NCBI GenBank assembly: GCA_903642325.1
Contig: CAHJWM010000008.1
Coordinates: 1-64,000, forward strand
Direction of reading: 5' to 3'
Length of the DNA: 64,000 nt
Source: Myxococcales bacterium
Lineage (GTDB): Bacteria; Myxococcota_A; Polyangia; Polyangiales; Polyangiaceae
Shown: piece after piece, positions 9,068-18,526 of the stretch
Position numbering within the stretch: position 1 is the stretch's first letter
Layout: every line of letters starts with the position of its first letter
The notes under the pieces: generated by a model
The model's database searches: none
What the model was told of the DNA's origin: nothing
What the model saw: only the letters and a program-made list of their open reading frames with translations
Translations under genes and position numbers: made by a program

Positions 9068-9640
9068 TCACTCCAGCTTGGCGTCTTTACCAACGGGCCC
9101 GGACTTTTTCCCGCCCGTCAGATCGATTTGCCAATCGACCGTATGTTCCGCGCCCTGATAAGCGGGCACGATTACGGCGTTCAACGCCCGCTGCACACAC
9201 TTGCCAACCGGATTCTCGTCGTATGGGGCCTCGACGGTGAGCGACTTCACGTGACCATCGTTCGCGAAGACTAGCGTAACACTGGCCTTCGTGTCCTTCG
9301 GCTTAGCCGGCGCCTTGGAGCCCTTAGCTGGCTTGCCGGTTTTTGGATCGATGTTCTTGTCCCCCTCGACCACGGACTCCGGACAAGTTTCAGCTGAGTG
9401 CGCGGCTCGATGCAGCTCGAGGTCCGCCTGCTTATCGTCCCACTCTCGCTTCTTCTCCTCCTCGGTCGAACCGGAGGTGTCGGCGTAGCTGTTCTCGTTC
9501 TGCTCCCGCTTGAGTTGCTCGTCACCGAGCCGTTCCTGATCTGCCAAGAGTTGATCGGGTGTTTTGACCTCGTCCGCATTGTTCGACGCTCCACAAGCCA
9601 CCAAGGCCAACGCACAAAACCCAAGCCATCGCTGCTGCAT
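9068..9640 (-). CDS. Lipoprotein with AgmX/PglI- or TonB-like C-terminal domain
   Basis: A 190-residue protein starting MQQRWLG with a type II signal peptide and lipobox LVAC (cysteine about residue 16). Residues about 20-110 are highly charged and Lys/Glu-rich, probably coiled. Residues about 115-180 (VTLVFANDGHVKSLTVEAP, VGKCVQRALNAVIVPAY, VDWQIDL) resemble the C-terminal domain seen in myxobacterial AgmX/PglI gliding-motility proteins, which is related to the TonB fold. It is likely anchored in the outer membrane facing the periplasm. The start was fixed at ATG 9640 because only this gives a signal peptide; the frame stays open much further upstream. Confidence 0.75.
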   Translation of the reverse strand: MQQRWLGFCALALVACGASNNADEVKTPDQLLADQERLGDEQLKREQNENSYADTSGSTEEEKKREWDDKQADLELHRAAHSAETCPESVVEGDKNIDPKTGKPAKGSKAPAKPKDTKASVTLVFANDGHVKSLTVEAPYDENPVGKCVQRALNAVIVPAYQGAEHTVDWQIDLTGGKKSGPVGKDAKLE

Positions 9641-9799
9641 GCGGCTCACATTAGCCTCGACCAGCGCGGTCTGGGAAGGCCCCACACCCGTGAAAGCCGG
9701 CTCGGCAGAGCGGATTTTTGAAGCCGTGAGCGGCGGTGGATCTAGCCGGCAACTGCGCCGTGAAACGCGCCGACCATCGAGCAATCCGGGGGAATACTG

Positions 9800-11023
9800 A
9801 TGGTGCTGGCGATGGGATGGGTCGAATTCTCGAGGCGCGGGCGCGGGCTTGCGCCAGGGTTGGGGTTGGCCTTGTTGGCCTGCTCTAGCATCCGGCATGA
9901 CTGCTTCGAAACGCGCGATTGTCCCAGCCCACAAGGCTTCATCGAGGCGGGCGGAAGCGATAATTGGTGGGATCCGGGCGGTGCAGCGGGCCAACCGGAG
10001 CTCACTCCGGTTTCGCCTGCGTCGGGCGGCACCGGAAGCAATGTCGCCAATGTTCACGGGGACGGCGGCGAGAGCGGCGCAGGCGGGAACGCGGACGGGA
10101 ACGCGGACGCGTCGAACGAGGCGCCGAGTGTGCTCGGGGTGACGCCCGCCGACGGCGAGCTCGGGGTCAGAAACGATACGCCAATCGTCATCACCTTCAG
10201 TCAGCCAATGAACCCCGTCTCGGTGACAACCGCCTATGAATCGAGCGATTTGCCTGCAACGCAGCTCCGTTTCGCGTGGACCCGCGGGCTTACCGTGTTG
10301 ACGCTGACTCCTGGCTCTCGCCTTTCTTATCGTTCTGGTGCAGCCCAGACGGGCGGCAACGCCGCATTCCCCGCCAAGGCTTACCAATATGGCTTTGGCT
10401 CGGGCGCAACGAGTCGCGCTGGCCAACCATTGGCGCCGCTGTCTTTCAGCTTCAGCACTCTGCGCGAGGTCTCTTTCGAGCTCGCCGCCAATCTCGAGCT
10501 TTCTGGTAATTGGACCGAAGGCGAAGGCGAGGGCATTCACAATTGCTTGCGCAAAGCCCAGTTGCCCTACGTGCCCGCGGTATGCGTGGGAGACGATGCC
10601 AACGATGTCCGTTACACGGGATTCGTGAGCTTCGACCTCGGCGCGCTGCCCGCCGAGATCGGAGCCTTTGTGAACGTTAGTTTGCGGGCCAATGCTCAGG
10701 TCTATGGCACGCCAGAGAATCTCGGGACAAGCCGCTTGGAGCACGTATCGTTTGCCCAGCTCGGCGACGCACCGCTTTACGTCCCCGCGCTAGCCGCCCT
10801 CGGCCCATTTTATGGCGGCTCGGGTCTGGCGAGCGGCACTTGGATTGCGCTCAGCCAAGACCTGACGGCGGCCGTGGCGGATGACTACGCCAGGCGGGTC
10901 GAGCGCGGAAACCGAAGCCAGTATCGGCTCGGGTTCGCCAAAGTCGCGGCCGACGGTCATTGGGACGATCTCGAGATTCCGACCCAGAGCATTCGATTAC
11001 TGGCAACGTATCTAACCCGGTAA
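9800..11023 (+). CDS. Secreted lipoprotein with bacterial Ig-like (Big_5/SbsA-type) domain
   Basis: A 407-residue protein. The N-terminus carries a hydrophobic segment ending in lipobox LLAC (cysteine about residue 28). A Gly/Ser/Ala/Asn-rich linker of low complexity (about residues 48-105) precedes an SbsA-like Ig domain (PSVLGVTPADGELGVRNDTP...ITFSQPMN, about residues 108-210). The remaining 200 residues look beta-rich and match no family I know. Starts at 9800 or 9812 are both possible. It is divergent from the preceding lipoprotein gene. This is a typical Polyangia cell-surface lipoprotein; its ligand is unknown. Confidence 0.75.
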   Translation: MVLAMGWVEFSRRGRGLAPGLGLALLACSSIRHDCFETRDCPSPQGFIEAGGSDNWWDPGGAAGQPELTPVSPASGGTGSNVANVHGDGGESGAGGNADGNADASNEAPSVLGVTPADGELGVRNDTPIVITFSQPMNPVSVTTAYESSDLPATQLRFAWTRGLTVLTLTPGSRLSYRSGAAQTGGNAAFPAKAYQYGFGSGATSRAGQPLAPLSFSFSTLREVSFELAANLELSGNWTEGEGEGIHNCLRKAQLPYVPAVCVGDDANDVRYTGFVSFDLGALPAEIGAFVNVSLRANAQVYGTPENLGTSRLEHVSFAQLGDAPLYVPALAALGPFYGGSGLASGTWIALSQDLTAAVADDYARRVERGNRSQYRLGFAKVAADGHWDDLEIPTQSIRLLATYLTR

Positions 11024-11125
11024 TCACCTGGTCACGTCGGGGGGGAACCATTCTCGACCTGTCCTAGAGCTCGCCCCACCGCCGGCCTACAGAGCCCGCT
11101 TCGCATGCCAGGGTTTTCGATTCCT

Positions 11126-11148
11126 AACCGTTCCTTCCAGGTACGGTT
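11126..11148. terminator. Possible terminator hairpin between convergent genes
   Basis: AACCGT (11126-11131) and ACGGTT (11143-11148) form a 6-bp stem in the 132-bp gap between the lipoprotein gene ending at 11023 and the NamZ gene ending at 11156. Weak stem, no T-tract. Confidence 0.35.
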
Positions 11149-11155
11149 CGTCTCA

Positions 11156-12367
11156 CTAGGCCTGCGCGTGGGCCAACCGCGCCTCTGCCGCGAACACCGC
11201 TTCCGCAAATGAGGCATCGACGGGGGCCACGAGCGAGACCACATCCTCCGGCGTCGCGCCGGCTTCGAGTGCAGCGCGAGCTGCTCCCGAGCCGGTTAGC
11301 AGATCGAAAGCCGGCACATTGGTTTCGAACTCATAGGGCGTGCTCCGAAATGCAAAGGCTTCGGGCGCTTGGGCGCGAGCCAGAGCGATCAAGCGCAGGT
11401 AGGTGGCGACGGGGCGAAACAACTGTGGGCTCGTGACATGCAACATGACGCCGCGGCACGTTTGCCCGGCATGCTTTTCGAAACTCGGACGAAACGCGAC
11501 GGGGCGCACCTGCACTCCGGGGCAACCGGACGCGATCAGTGCTTCCGCCAGCGCCTCTCCATCCAAAAAGGGCGCGCCGACTAGCTGGAACGGCGCCGTC
11601 GTACCGCGGCCCTCGGACAAGTTGGTGCCTTCAATCAGGCAGCCCCCGGGGTAGACGAGCGCGGTTTCGGCGGTAGGCATGTTGGGCGATGGCATGACGA
11701 AGGGCCGTCCCCACGCTTCCGCTCCGCGCTGACGTTCCCAACCCAGCATGGGAACGACCGAGAGCGCCCCGTCTACACCCAAGGACTTGCCGTCCTTTTC
11801 GATGAACATCGCGAGCAGCTCCGCGATGCTGAGCGCGTGCCGAATCGGCAGCGGCTCGAGCCCGACGAACGACAAGAATCCCTCTTGCTGGGGTGCGCCC
11901 TCGATCGTTTTCGGGTCGCCCGAGATGGGATTCGGGCGATCGAGCACCACCGTATGTATGGATGCCGCGCTCGCTGCGCGTGCGGCCAGGAGCGCAGTCC
12001 AAGCATACGTGTAGTAGCGGCTCCCGACGTCCGCCAAGTCGATGAGCAACAGATCGATTTCCGCTAGCTGATCGGCCGCGGGCGCGAGTGCTTCTTTGGT
12101 CTTGCCGTACAGGCTGATGATGGGCGTCTTGCCCGCGTCGGCTTCGGAGCTGACCGCTTCCTCGGCCTGGGCCATGGCTTCCAGCCCATGCTCGGGCGCA
12201 AACACCAAACGCGGCGACGCGCCGAGCTCTTCCAAAACGCTGAGAACATGGCGTCCGCGGCGGTCGACTGCAGCCGCGTGCGTGAGGACGCCCAAGCGAC
12301 TGCCACGCAGCCGACGACGTAAGCCGGACAGTTGGCTCGTGAACAGTTGATCGACTCCGCAAAGCAT
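11156..12367 (-). CDS. DUF1343 / NamZ-type exo-beta-N-acetylmuramidase family protein
   Basis: A 403-residue protein of the DUF1343 family, whose characterised member NamZ releases N-acetylmuramic acid from the non-reducing end of peptidoglycan fragments. Visible family features are LGVLTHAAAVDRRG near the N-terminus, FAPEHGLEA, IISLYGKTKEALAP, LLIDLADVGSRYYTY, VLDRPNPISG, PSPNMPTAETALVYPGGCLIEGTNLSEGRGTT and the C-terminal AFRSTPYEFETNVPAFDLLTG. No signal peptide is evident, so a cytoplasmic role in cell-wall recycling is possible. Many relatives are secreted, so the location is uncertain. Confidence 0.88.
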   Translation of the reverse strand: MLCGVDQLFTSQLSGLRRRLRGSRLGVLTHAAAVDRRGRHVLSVLEELGASPRLVFAPEHGLEAMAQAEEAVSSEADAGKTPIISLYGKTKEALAPAADQLAEIDLLLIDLADVGSRYYTYAWTALLAARAASAASIHTVVLDRPNPISGDPKTIEGAPQQEGFLSFVGLEPLPIRHALSIAELLAMFIEKDGKSLGVDGALSVVPMLGWERQRGAEAWGRPFVMPSPNMPTAETALVYPGGCLIEGTNLSEGRGTTAPFQLVGAPFLDGEALAEALIASGCPGVQVRPVAFRPSFEKHAGQTCRGVMLHVTSPQLFRPVATYLRLIALARAQAPEAFAFRSTPYEFETNVPAFDLLTGSGAARAALEAGATPEDVVSLVAPVDASFAEAVFAAEARLAHAQA

Positions 12368-12544
12368 GGGTCGTTGTCCTCGTATTAGGTGCCGGCACGC
12401 GCGGGCGCGTCGGCTGAAAGCGTTGTATTCTGCAAGTTGCCCGTTTCCCTATCGAATCCGCACAGATAACGAACTCTGAGCCGGGAGCGACCAGCTATGC
12501 AGAGGTTGCCGGATCTGGGCCGGTAGGGTAGCATTTTTTGCAGA

Positions 12545-13909
12545 GTGCGCCGCGTTCTAGTTGTAGACGACGAAGAGAATCTGCGGCTGGTCTTGCGTAC
12601 GCTGCTCAGAAGGCATGGCTACGAAGTCGAGACCGCCGAAAGCGGCGACGACGCCTTGGGCATGGTCGATTCCTTCGGACCGGACGTGGTGTTGACGGAT
12701 GTCCGAATGCCCAAAATGGGCGGCCTGGACCTCTTGACCACGCTCAAGGCCAAAGGCAACGACGCCACCGTGATCGTAATGAGCGCCTACGGGAACATGG
12801 ACCTCGCGCTCGAGGCCATGAAGGCGGGCGCGTACGACTACGTGCAAAAGCCGTTCAAACCAGACGAGATCGTCCTGGCGCTCCGGAAGGCCGAAGAACG
12901 CGAGCTGCTACGGCGAGAAAACCGGGCACTGCGCGACGAGATTCGCAAGGAACACAAATTCGAAGACATTTTGGCCAAGAGCCAGAAGATGCAAGACATC
13001 TTCCGCACCATTTCCAAGATCGCTGAGTACAAAACCACGGTGCTCGTGGCCGGCGAGAGCGGCGTCGGCAAGGAGCTCGTGGCGCGCGCGATTCATCACC
13101 GAAGCACACGCCGTGGGGGCTCATTCGTAGCGGTCAACTGCGGAGCTATCCCGGAGAATCTGCTGGAAAGCGAGCTGTTTGGTCACAAAAAGGGGGCGTT
13201 CACGGACGCCGTCCAAGACCGACGCGGGCTGTTCGAAGAGGCCGATGGCGGCTCCCTCTTCCTCGACGAGATCGGTGAGCTACCGCTGGCGCTACAAGTG
13301 AAGTTGCTGCGCGTGTTGGAGGACGAAAAGATCCGCCGCGTCGGTGATACGCGCGACATCAAGGTCGACGTTCGTATCATCACGGCTACCCACCGCGACC
13401 TCCTAGCCGAGACCAAGGCCGGACGTTTCCGAGAGGATTTATTTTATCGCCTGAACGTGCTGTCGATTTTAGTGCCCCCTCTGCGCGATCGCCGCGACGA
13501 TATCCCGCTCCTCATCGATCACTTCGTGGCCCGGAACAACGTTCGCTTGGGCACGTCGATCCGCGGGCTCGACACCGAATCGCGCCGGTTATTGTTCGAA
13601 TATCCGTGGCCGGGCAACGTGCGAGAGCTAGAAAACACGATCGAGCGGGCCATGGTCCTCGCCGAAGGTGATCAGATCGTCGCTCAAGATCTGCCCGATC
13701 GCTTACGCGAAGCGCGCGACCCCGTCCAAATGCAACTGGCCAGCGGCGAGCTGAGCGTGAAAAAAACCATGCGTATCGTGGAGGAAATCTTGATTCGCAG
13801 AGCATTGCAGCGCACCAAAGGCAACCGCACCCGTGCGGCAGAGGTCTTGGAGATCAGTCATCGAGCGCTGCTGTACAAAATCAAAGACTACGAAATCACC
13901 GATCTCTGA
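12545..13909 (+). CDS. NtrC-family sigma-54-dependent response regulator with GAFTDA loop
   Basis: A 454-residue three-domain activator. The receiver (residues 1-120) has the phospho-acceptor Asp in [13 protein letters not shown] and the switch lysine in YVQKPF. The AAA+ domain (about 145-380) has Walker A GESGVGKE, Walker [10 protein letters not shown] and the arginine region [12 protein letters not shown]. The C-terminus has a Fis-type helix-turn-helix ([22 protein letters not shown]). The sigma-54-contacting loop reads GAFTDA instead of GAFTGA. The start is GTG at 12545. No partner kinase gene is adjacent, so this is an orphan regulator here. It ends by overlapping the convergent peptidase gene by 14 bp. 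Confidence 0.95.
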   Translation: MRRVLVVDDEENLRLVLRTLLRRHGYEVETAESGDDALGMVDSFGPDVVLTDVRMPKMGGLDLLTTLKAKGNDATVIVMSAYGNMDLALEAMKAGAYDYVQKPFKPDEIVLALRKAEERELLRRENRALRDEIRKEHKFEDILAKSQKMQDIFRTISKIAEYKTTVLVAGESGVGKELVARAIHHRSTRRGGSFVAVNCGAIPENLLESELFGHKKGAFTDAVQDRRGLFEEADGGSLFLDEIGELPLALQVKLLRVLEDEKIRRVGDTRDIKVDVRIITATHRDLLAETKAGRFREDLFYRLNVLSILVPPLRDRRDDIPLLIDHFVARNNVRLGTSIRGLDTESRRLLFEYPWPGNVRELENTIERAMVLAEGDQIVAQDLPDRLREARDPVQMQLASGELSVKKTMRIVEEILIRRALQRTKGNRTRAAEVLEISHRALLYKIKDYEITDL

Positions 13910-15272
13910 TCGTAGCTTCTACTTCGTCGGTCATCTTTGGAATCGCGGCGGTCAACACTTCCCGCCCCTGGCTCGTGACCAGGACATCATCTTCGATGCG
14001 GATGCCGCGCACGTCGTTGAATTCGAGCAGACGTGTGCGGTCGAGGGCGGAGGAGAGCCCCCCGACCTCGTCCGGGTTCGAGAGCAAAGCGGGGATTTGA
14101 TAGAACCCGGGCTCGATCGTCACGGCCATGCCGGGAGCAAGATCGCGGTCCAAGCGCAAGTAGCGATCGCCAGGGCTCGCGCTGCGGACGCGCCCCGGAG
14201 CGTAACCCGCACGGTCACCGAGATCCTCCATATCATGCACGTCTAGACCCAGCAGGTGCCCAATGCCATGCGGGAAAAAAAGTGCGGCGGCTCCCCGCAT
14301 GTACAAATCGTCTAAGTCGCCGCGAAAGATGCCGAGATCCAGCAAGCCACGCAGCATTTCCAAGCCCGCGGCCCGGTGCACGGCCAGATAGCGTACGCCC
14401 GGGGCAACCGCCGCGATCGCCGCGCGCTGCGCGGCAAGGACTACGTCGTACAGGGCGCGCTGGGTGGTCGAAAACTGGCCACCGGCGGGCCAGACGCGGG
14501 TGACGTCGGATGCCCACCCCTCCGGCGTCTCGGCGCCCACGTCCGCGAGCACCAGATCGCGGGTCTCCAGTAAGCCGTCGTGGCGCTCGTTATGCAACAC
14601 TTCACCGTGCACGGTGACGATGGAGTTGTACGAGCAGCTACAACCGGAAGCGATAATCGCGGCCTCCATGCGCGCCCGCACTTCGTATTCGTGCTGCCCG
14701 ACGCGGGTGCCACGCATGCCGGCGCGGTGCGCACGCTCCGCGACGTGGGCGGCAAAGCGAAGTTGTCGAATTGCCGCTTCGTCGTGCGTGAGCCGAAGCT
14801 CGATCACGGCGTCGGCCAGCTCGCGATCCCTTCCCTCGAGCTCGACCCCCGAGCCCTGAATGATTTCGCGGCCGACGACCTCGCTTTGCCAGATGGCGCC
14901 TTCGGCGTCTTGGGCCGGCAGAGTTGCGAGCTCATCCGACGCCACGAGCTCGTCGATCGGACGCACCTCGATCTCGAGCTCACGCGCTAAGTCGTCCAGA
15001 CTCGCTTGTTTGCCGCCCCAAAGCTCGGCCTCGGGATCGGGCAGTGGCGCAAACAGCACTGCGCGGCCGGGCTCGACGAGCAGCGCGGCGCCCTCGAGGG
15101 GCCGGCCGAGGAAATAAAGGAAGTGGCTCTCGGCGCGAAAAGGGTAGCGATTGCCCGCGTAATTGCGGGGCCGCGAGAGGCCCGACACGATCAGCGCCGG
15201 CCCCCCAAAGCGCTCCGAGAGCCGAGCCCGACGCGCCGCAAATGCGGCAGCCAGGGTGACGGGCAGAGACAT
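13896..15272 (-). CDS. pepP: Xaa-Pro aminopeptidase, M24B family
   Basis: A 458-residue metallopeptidase. The N-terminal aminopeptidase-P domain (about 1-165) is followed by the pita-bread M24 domain. Its metal ligands are visible in order: LADVGAE, ASDVTRVWP, FPHGIGHLLGLDVHD, VTIEPGFY and RIEDDVLVT, that is D-D-H-E-E. It removes an N-terminal residue preceding proline, using Mn or another divalent metal, in the cytoplasm. The start was placed at ATG 15272 (MSLPVTLAAAFAARR), as is usual for the family. The frame continues open to 15446, but that would overlap the divergent folP region and adds no recognisable domain. Confidence 0.93.
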   Translation of the reverse strand: MSLPVTLAAAFAARRARLSERFGGPALIVSGLSRPRNYAGNRYPFRAESHFLYFLGRPLEGAALLVEPGRAVLFAPLPDPEAELWGGKQASLDDLARELEIEVRPIDELVASDELATLPAQDAEGAIWQSEVVGREIIQGSGVELEGRDRELADAVIELRLTHDEAAIRQLRFAAHVAERAHRAGMRGTRVGQHEYEVRARMEAAIIASGCSCSYNSIVTVHGEVLHNERHDGLLETRDLVLADVGAETPEGWASDVTRVWPAGGQFSTTQRALYDVVLAAQRAAIAAVAPGVRYLAVHRAAGLEMLRGLLDLGIFRGDLDDLYMRGAAALFFPHGIGHLLGLDVHDMEDLGDRAGYAPGRVRSASPGDRYLRLDRDLAPGMAVTIEPGFYQIPALLSNPDEVGGLSSALDRTRLLEFNDVRGIRIEDDVLVTSQGREVLTAAIPKMTDEVEATIRDR

Positions 15273-15426
15273 GGCGCCAGTGTACGTCGAACTGCGCGAA
15301 CGGTGTGGCGCGACAAACTGCGCCCATGGTTGCGCGTCGTGCCGAGCGAAGCCAACCCACGCTCGAGGTGCCCGCGTGGGCATGCGCGGACGCACGGTGA
15401 ACCCGCGGCAAATCGGCTCGTTTCCA

Positions 15427-16335
15427 ATGCTTGCGCGACGGCGCACATCTTGCTACCGAATACTGGTGGGACTGGTCTCGACTCGCATACAAGAGCTGCG
15501 CCGCGAGCGTGGGACCTTGCTCATGGGGGTGCTGAACGTCACACCTGATTCGTTCTTCGATGGCGGTCGCTACGACCGCGTTGCCGCGGCCGCGAGCAGA
15601 ATCGATCAGCTCGTCGAAGACGGCGCCGATCTCATCGACATCGGCGCCGAGTCGACGCGCCCGGGTGCGCCTGCCGTCTCAGCGGCTGAACAGATTGCGC
15701 GCTTAGAGCCTGCGCTCCGGTACGCCGTGCGCTCCGGGCTGCTGGTCTCCGTAGATACGGCTAGCCCGGCCGTGGCCCGGCACGCGCTTGGCCTCGGGGC
15801 GCAGCTCATCAACGATGTTTCTTGCTTGGCTGACGCGGAGCTCGCCCGCGCCTGCGCCGAGCACGCCGCGCCTCTCATCCTCATGCATGCGCGCGGCCCC
15901 GCCGCCAGCATGACCGGCTTCTCGCAATACCCGGAGGACGGCTACGACGACTTGGTCGAAGACGTGCGCCGCGAATGGCGGAGTGCGCGAGACCGTGCGG
16001 TGGCGGCCGGCTTGGGCGAGTGCGACGTGTACTTTGACCCCGGCCTGGGCTTCGCCAAAAATGCCCGCCAGTCGTACGTGCTCCTTGCCGAGCTGGCCCG
16101 GTTCGCAAGCGAAGGCTTGATCGTGGTCGGTCCGAGCCGTAAGTCGTTCATCGCCGCCGCCGATGGTGCTCCGCCCGATCAACGGCTCGGCGGCAGTGTG
16201 GCCGCTTGCTTGCTAGCGGCCGCGCGTGGCGCCGCGATCGTGCGCGTGCACGATGTTCATGACGTGCGTCAGGCACTGCGGGTGGCCGCGCTCGTGGAAC
16301 GCGGAAGCCGCGTCGAGGCCGCCCATGCAGGATAG
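15427..16335 (+). CDS. folP: Dihydropteroate synthase
   Basis: A TIM-barrel enzyme joining p-aminobenzoate to hydroxymethyl-dihydropterin pyrophosphate in folate synthesis. Signature segments are LLMGVLNVTPDSFFDGG, LIDIGAESTRPGA, INDVSC, LILMHARG, VYFDPGLGFAKN, VVGPSRKSFI and the C-terminal RVHDV. The start is uncertain. ATG 15427 gives 302 residues; GTG 15466 gives 289, closer to the family's usual length; the frame is open to 15163. The gene overlaps the cdaA start by 11 bp, so translational coupling is likely. folK lies in the same window at 38.2 kb, not in this operon. Confidence 0.95.
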   Translation: MLARRRTSCYRILVGLVSTRIQELRRERGTLLMGVLNVTPDSFFDGGRYDRVAAAASRIDQLVEDGADLIDIGAESTRPGAPAVSAAEQIARLEPALRYAVRSGLLVSVDTASPAVARHALGLGAQLINDVSCLADAELARACAEHAAPLILMHARGPAASMTGFSQYPEDGYDDLVEDVRREWRSARDRAVAAGLGECDVYFDPGLGFAKNARQSYVLLAELARFASEGLIVVGPSRKSFIAAADGAPPDQRLGGSVAACLLAAARGAAIVRVHDVHDVRQALRVAALVERGSRVEAAHAG

Positions 16336-17518
16336 CTTCGTGGGCTTTTTAGGCTCGTTGACCGTGGTCCAATGCCTGCGCGACGCCCTGGATATTTTCA
16401 TCGTTTATTACATCGTGTACCGCGCCTTGCTCGTGCTGCGGGGCACACGCGCGATGCAGGTCGGCATGGGCCTGGCCATGGTGTTCGTGCTCTATATCGT
16501 AGCGCAGGGGTTGAAGCTCGTCACCGTGCTCAACATCATGGGCGCGCTGATCTCGAGCATGATCTTGATTATCGTGGTCGTGTTCCAAAACGACATTCGG
16601 CGCGGCCTCCAGCGCGTGGGTAGCCGCGCTTGGTTCGGGGGGCTGGCGCGCTCGCAAGAGTCCAAGTTGATCGATGCGGTCGTGGATGCCGCCACTGATC
16701 TCGCGCGTCACCGCATCGGGGCCCTGATCACGTTCGAGCAGGACGCGAATCTGGACGAGTTCGTGGGCGTGCACAAAGGGCACGTGCTCGACGCGCAGGT
16801 AACGCGCGAGCTACTGGTCACACTGTTCATTCCCGAGGGCGTGAACAAGTTGCACGACGGCTCGGTGATCATTCGCAATTACCGGATCGCCAAAGCTGGC
16901 GTATTTTTTCCCATGCCCGAGGGGCGGGTCATGGACGATAGCTTTGGCTCGCGCCATCGGGCGGCCTTGGGCATCACCGAAGAGACGGATGCCGTAGTCG
17001 TGATCGTCAGTGAAGAGCGCGGCACGATCAGCTTCTGCTTCAACGGCAACATCGCCTCGAACTTGGACGGGGCCAAGCTCCGCACCATGTTGGAGGCAAT
17101 TTTCAGCCCGAAAGTACGCAAAAAGAGCCGGAAGTCGCCACCGGTTTCGCAGCGCCAGGGAAGCGTCCCCGAGGCGCCCCTGTCCCGGCGAGTGCCGGAA
17201 TCCCTGTCATCGCGCCGCCTAGCCGACGCGCCGGAGAGCGCACGACAGGCGCGCCGTGCCAGCGAGCCAGAGGCGGCACATCCGCGCATCAGCTTGGCCG
17301 AGCCCGAGCCGTCACCGGTTCGACCGCGCGTTCGGCCCACGAGCGACGCGCCGCCCCCGCTCCGGCCGTCGCTCACGCCGCCGCCTCCGGTCGTCGTCTC
17401 GCCACTGCGCACCCCCGTCAGCAGCGGAGGCGAGCGCCGCGGCCAGCACGCGGAGGATCCCGACGCGAGTGAGGACGATCAGTCGAACGACAGCGGTTCT
17501 CCGCAGAGCGAGCCATGA
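16325..17518 (+). CDS. cdaA: Diadenylate cyclase CdaA with long proline-rich C-terminal tail
   Basis: A 397-residue membrane-bound c-di-AMP synthase. Three N-terminal transmembrane helices (about residues 15-95) precede the DisA_N cyclase domain (about 110-265). The ATP-binding motifs are recognisable: HDGSVIIRN (the DGA motif, here DGS) near residue 179, and RHRAALG (the RHR motif) near residue 209. After the catalytic domain there are about 130 extra residues rich in Pro, Arg, Ser and Glu, probably disordered; CdaA normally ends soon after the domain. The start ATG 16325 overlaps the folP end, and the stop overlaps cdaR as ATGA. The third gene often found in such clusters, glmM, is not next. 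Confidence 0.93.
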   Translation: MQDSFVGFLGSLTVVQCLRDALDIFIVYYIVYRALLVLRGTRAMQVGMGLAMVFVLYIVAQGLKLVTVLNIMGALISSMILIIVVVFQNDIRRGLQRVGSRAWFGGLARSQESKLIDAVVDAATDLARHRIGALITFEQDANLDEFVGVHKGHVLDAQVTRELLVTLFIPEGVNKLHDGSVIIRNYRIAKAGVFFPMPEGRVMDDSFGSRHRAALGITEETDAVVVIVSEERGTISFCFNGNIASNLDGAKLRTMLEAIFSPKVRKKSRKSPPVSQRQGSVPEAPLSRRVPESLSSRRLADAPESARQARRASEPEAAHPRISLAEPEPSPVRPRVRPTSDAPPPLRPSLTPPPPVVVSPLRTPVSSGGERRGQHAEDPDASEDDQSNDSGSPQSEP

Positions 17519-18477
17519 TGCTATCGGCTTGGGTCGCGAGCGCACTGGCCTTCCTGCGCGAGTCCTTCAGTGAAAACATCGGACTCAAGGCCTTGGCCTT
17601 GACCTTCGCGCTCGGCTTGTTCGCATTCCTTCAAGGGCAGACCGACGAGCAACAGCGCACCATCCCAGTGCCGATCGTGATGCGTTTACCGCCGGAGGGC
17701 GCAGGGCGTGAGCTGATGACACCGATTCCGGCCAGTATTCACGTAACGCTGCGCGGCCCGGCGCGGGCCATCGACCGGCTGATCCAAACTGGCGTCGTGC
17801 CGATCGAGATCGATCTTCGCGAGGGCCATCGCGAATCCATCAGCTTCGAGCAAAAAGCGTTCTCATTCCCGCCCGAAACGAGCATCACCATCATCGATCC
17901 GCCGAGCATCGACCTGGAGTGGGAGGACGTCGTTACGCGCCAAATTCCGGTCCAGGCCGCGATCACGGGACAACCCGCGGACGGCTACATCGTCAAGGGC
18001 GAGCCCGACGTCGACCCGACGCAACTCACTGTGCGCGGTCCGGTCAGCGTGATCGAGGTCATGCAGTTCGCGAGGCTCGCCGCCTTCGACGTATCCGGGC
18101 TCAGTGAGGGCACGCACCGCCGACGCATCGCCATCGATGCACCCCCCGTACGCGCGCGCTACATCGGCCCCGCGGCGGCGAGCGTCACGGTCACCGTGGC
18201 CCGCCGCGTGAGCGAAGCCAAGTTCGAGAATCGCCCGATCGAGGTCGTTGGCGTGCCCGGCGCCGGCACTTTGCCGCGAACGGTGGACGTAACGGTCACA
18301 GGCCCACCGGAGGTGATCCATGCTCTGCGTCCGGACCAGATCATCCCGCGCGCGGATCTGACTAAAGCGTCCGGCTTGGATCTGAAGAAGCATGGCTCGG
18401 CCGCTATTCGCGTCACAGTGGAGCTCGGGCACGCGGACGCCGAGCTGCAGCCGCCGAGCGTGACCGTGAAGTGGTAA
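17515..18477 (+). CDS. cdaR: YbbR-domain protein, CdaA regulator
   Basis: A 320-residue protein. One N-terminal membrane helix (about residues 20-42, LKALALTFALGLFAFLQ) is followed by repeated YbbR beta-domains, with recurring segments such as IHVTLRGPARAI, LTVRGPVSVI and VDVTVTGPPEVI. YbbR/CdaR proteins sit in the membrane with the repeats outside and modulate CdaA activity. Overlap ATGA with cdaA indicates translational coupling and equimolar production. The last gene of the folP-cdaA-cdaR operon; the next gene is convergent. Confidence 0.9.
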   Translation: MMLSAWVASALAFLRESFSENIGLKALALTFALGLFAFLQGQTDEQQRTIPVPIVMRLPPEGAGRELMTPIPASIHVTLRGPARAIDRLIQTGVVPIEIDLREGHRESISFEQKAFSFPPETSITIIDPPSIDLEWEDVVTRQIPVQAAITGQPADGYIVKGEPDVDPTQLTVRGPVSVIEVMQFARLAAFDVSGLSEGTHRRRIAIDAPPVRARYIGPAAASVTVTVARRVSEAKFENRPIEVVGVPGAGTLPRTVDVTVTGPPEVIHALRPDQIIPRADLTKASGLDLKKHGSAAIRVTVELGHADAELQPPSVTVKW

Positions 18478-18526
18478 TGGCAAAACATTCACGGCTGCTC
18501 GTCCGGAGATCGCCGCGCTCACCGGC

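Noticed and set aside
10050-10744. Minus-strand extension of the AgmX-like frame up to 10744
   Set aside because: It runs antisense through the Ig-like lipoprotein gene, and only the start at 9640 gives a signal peptide.
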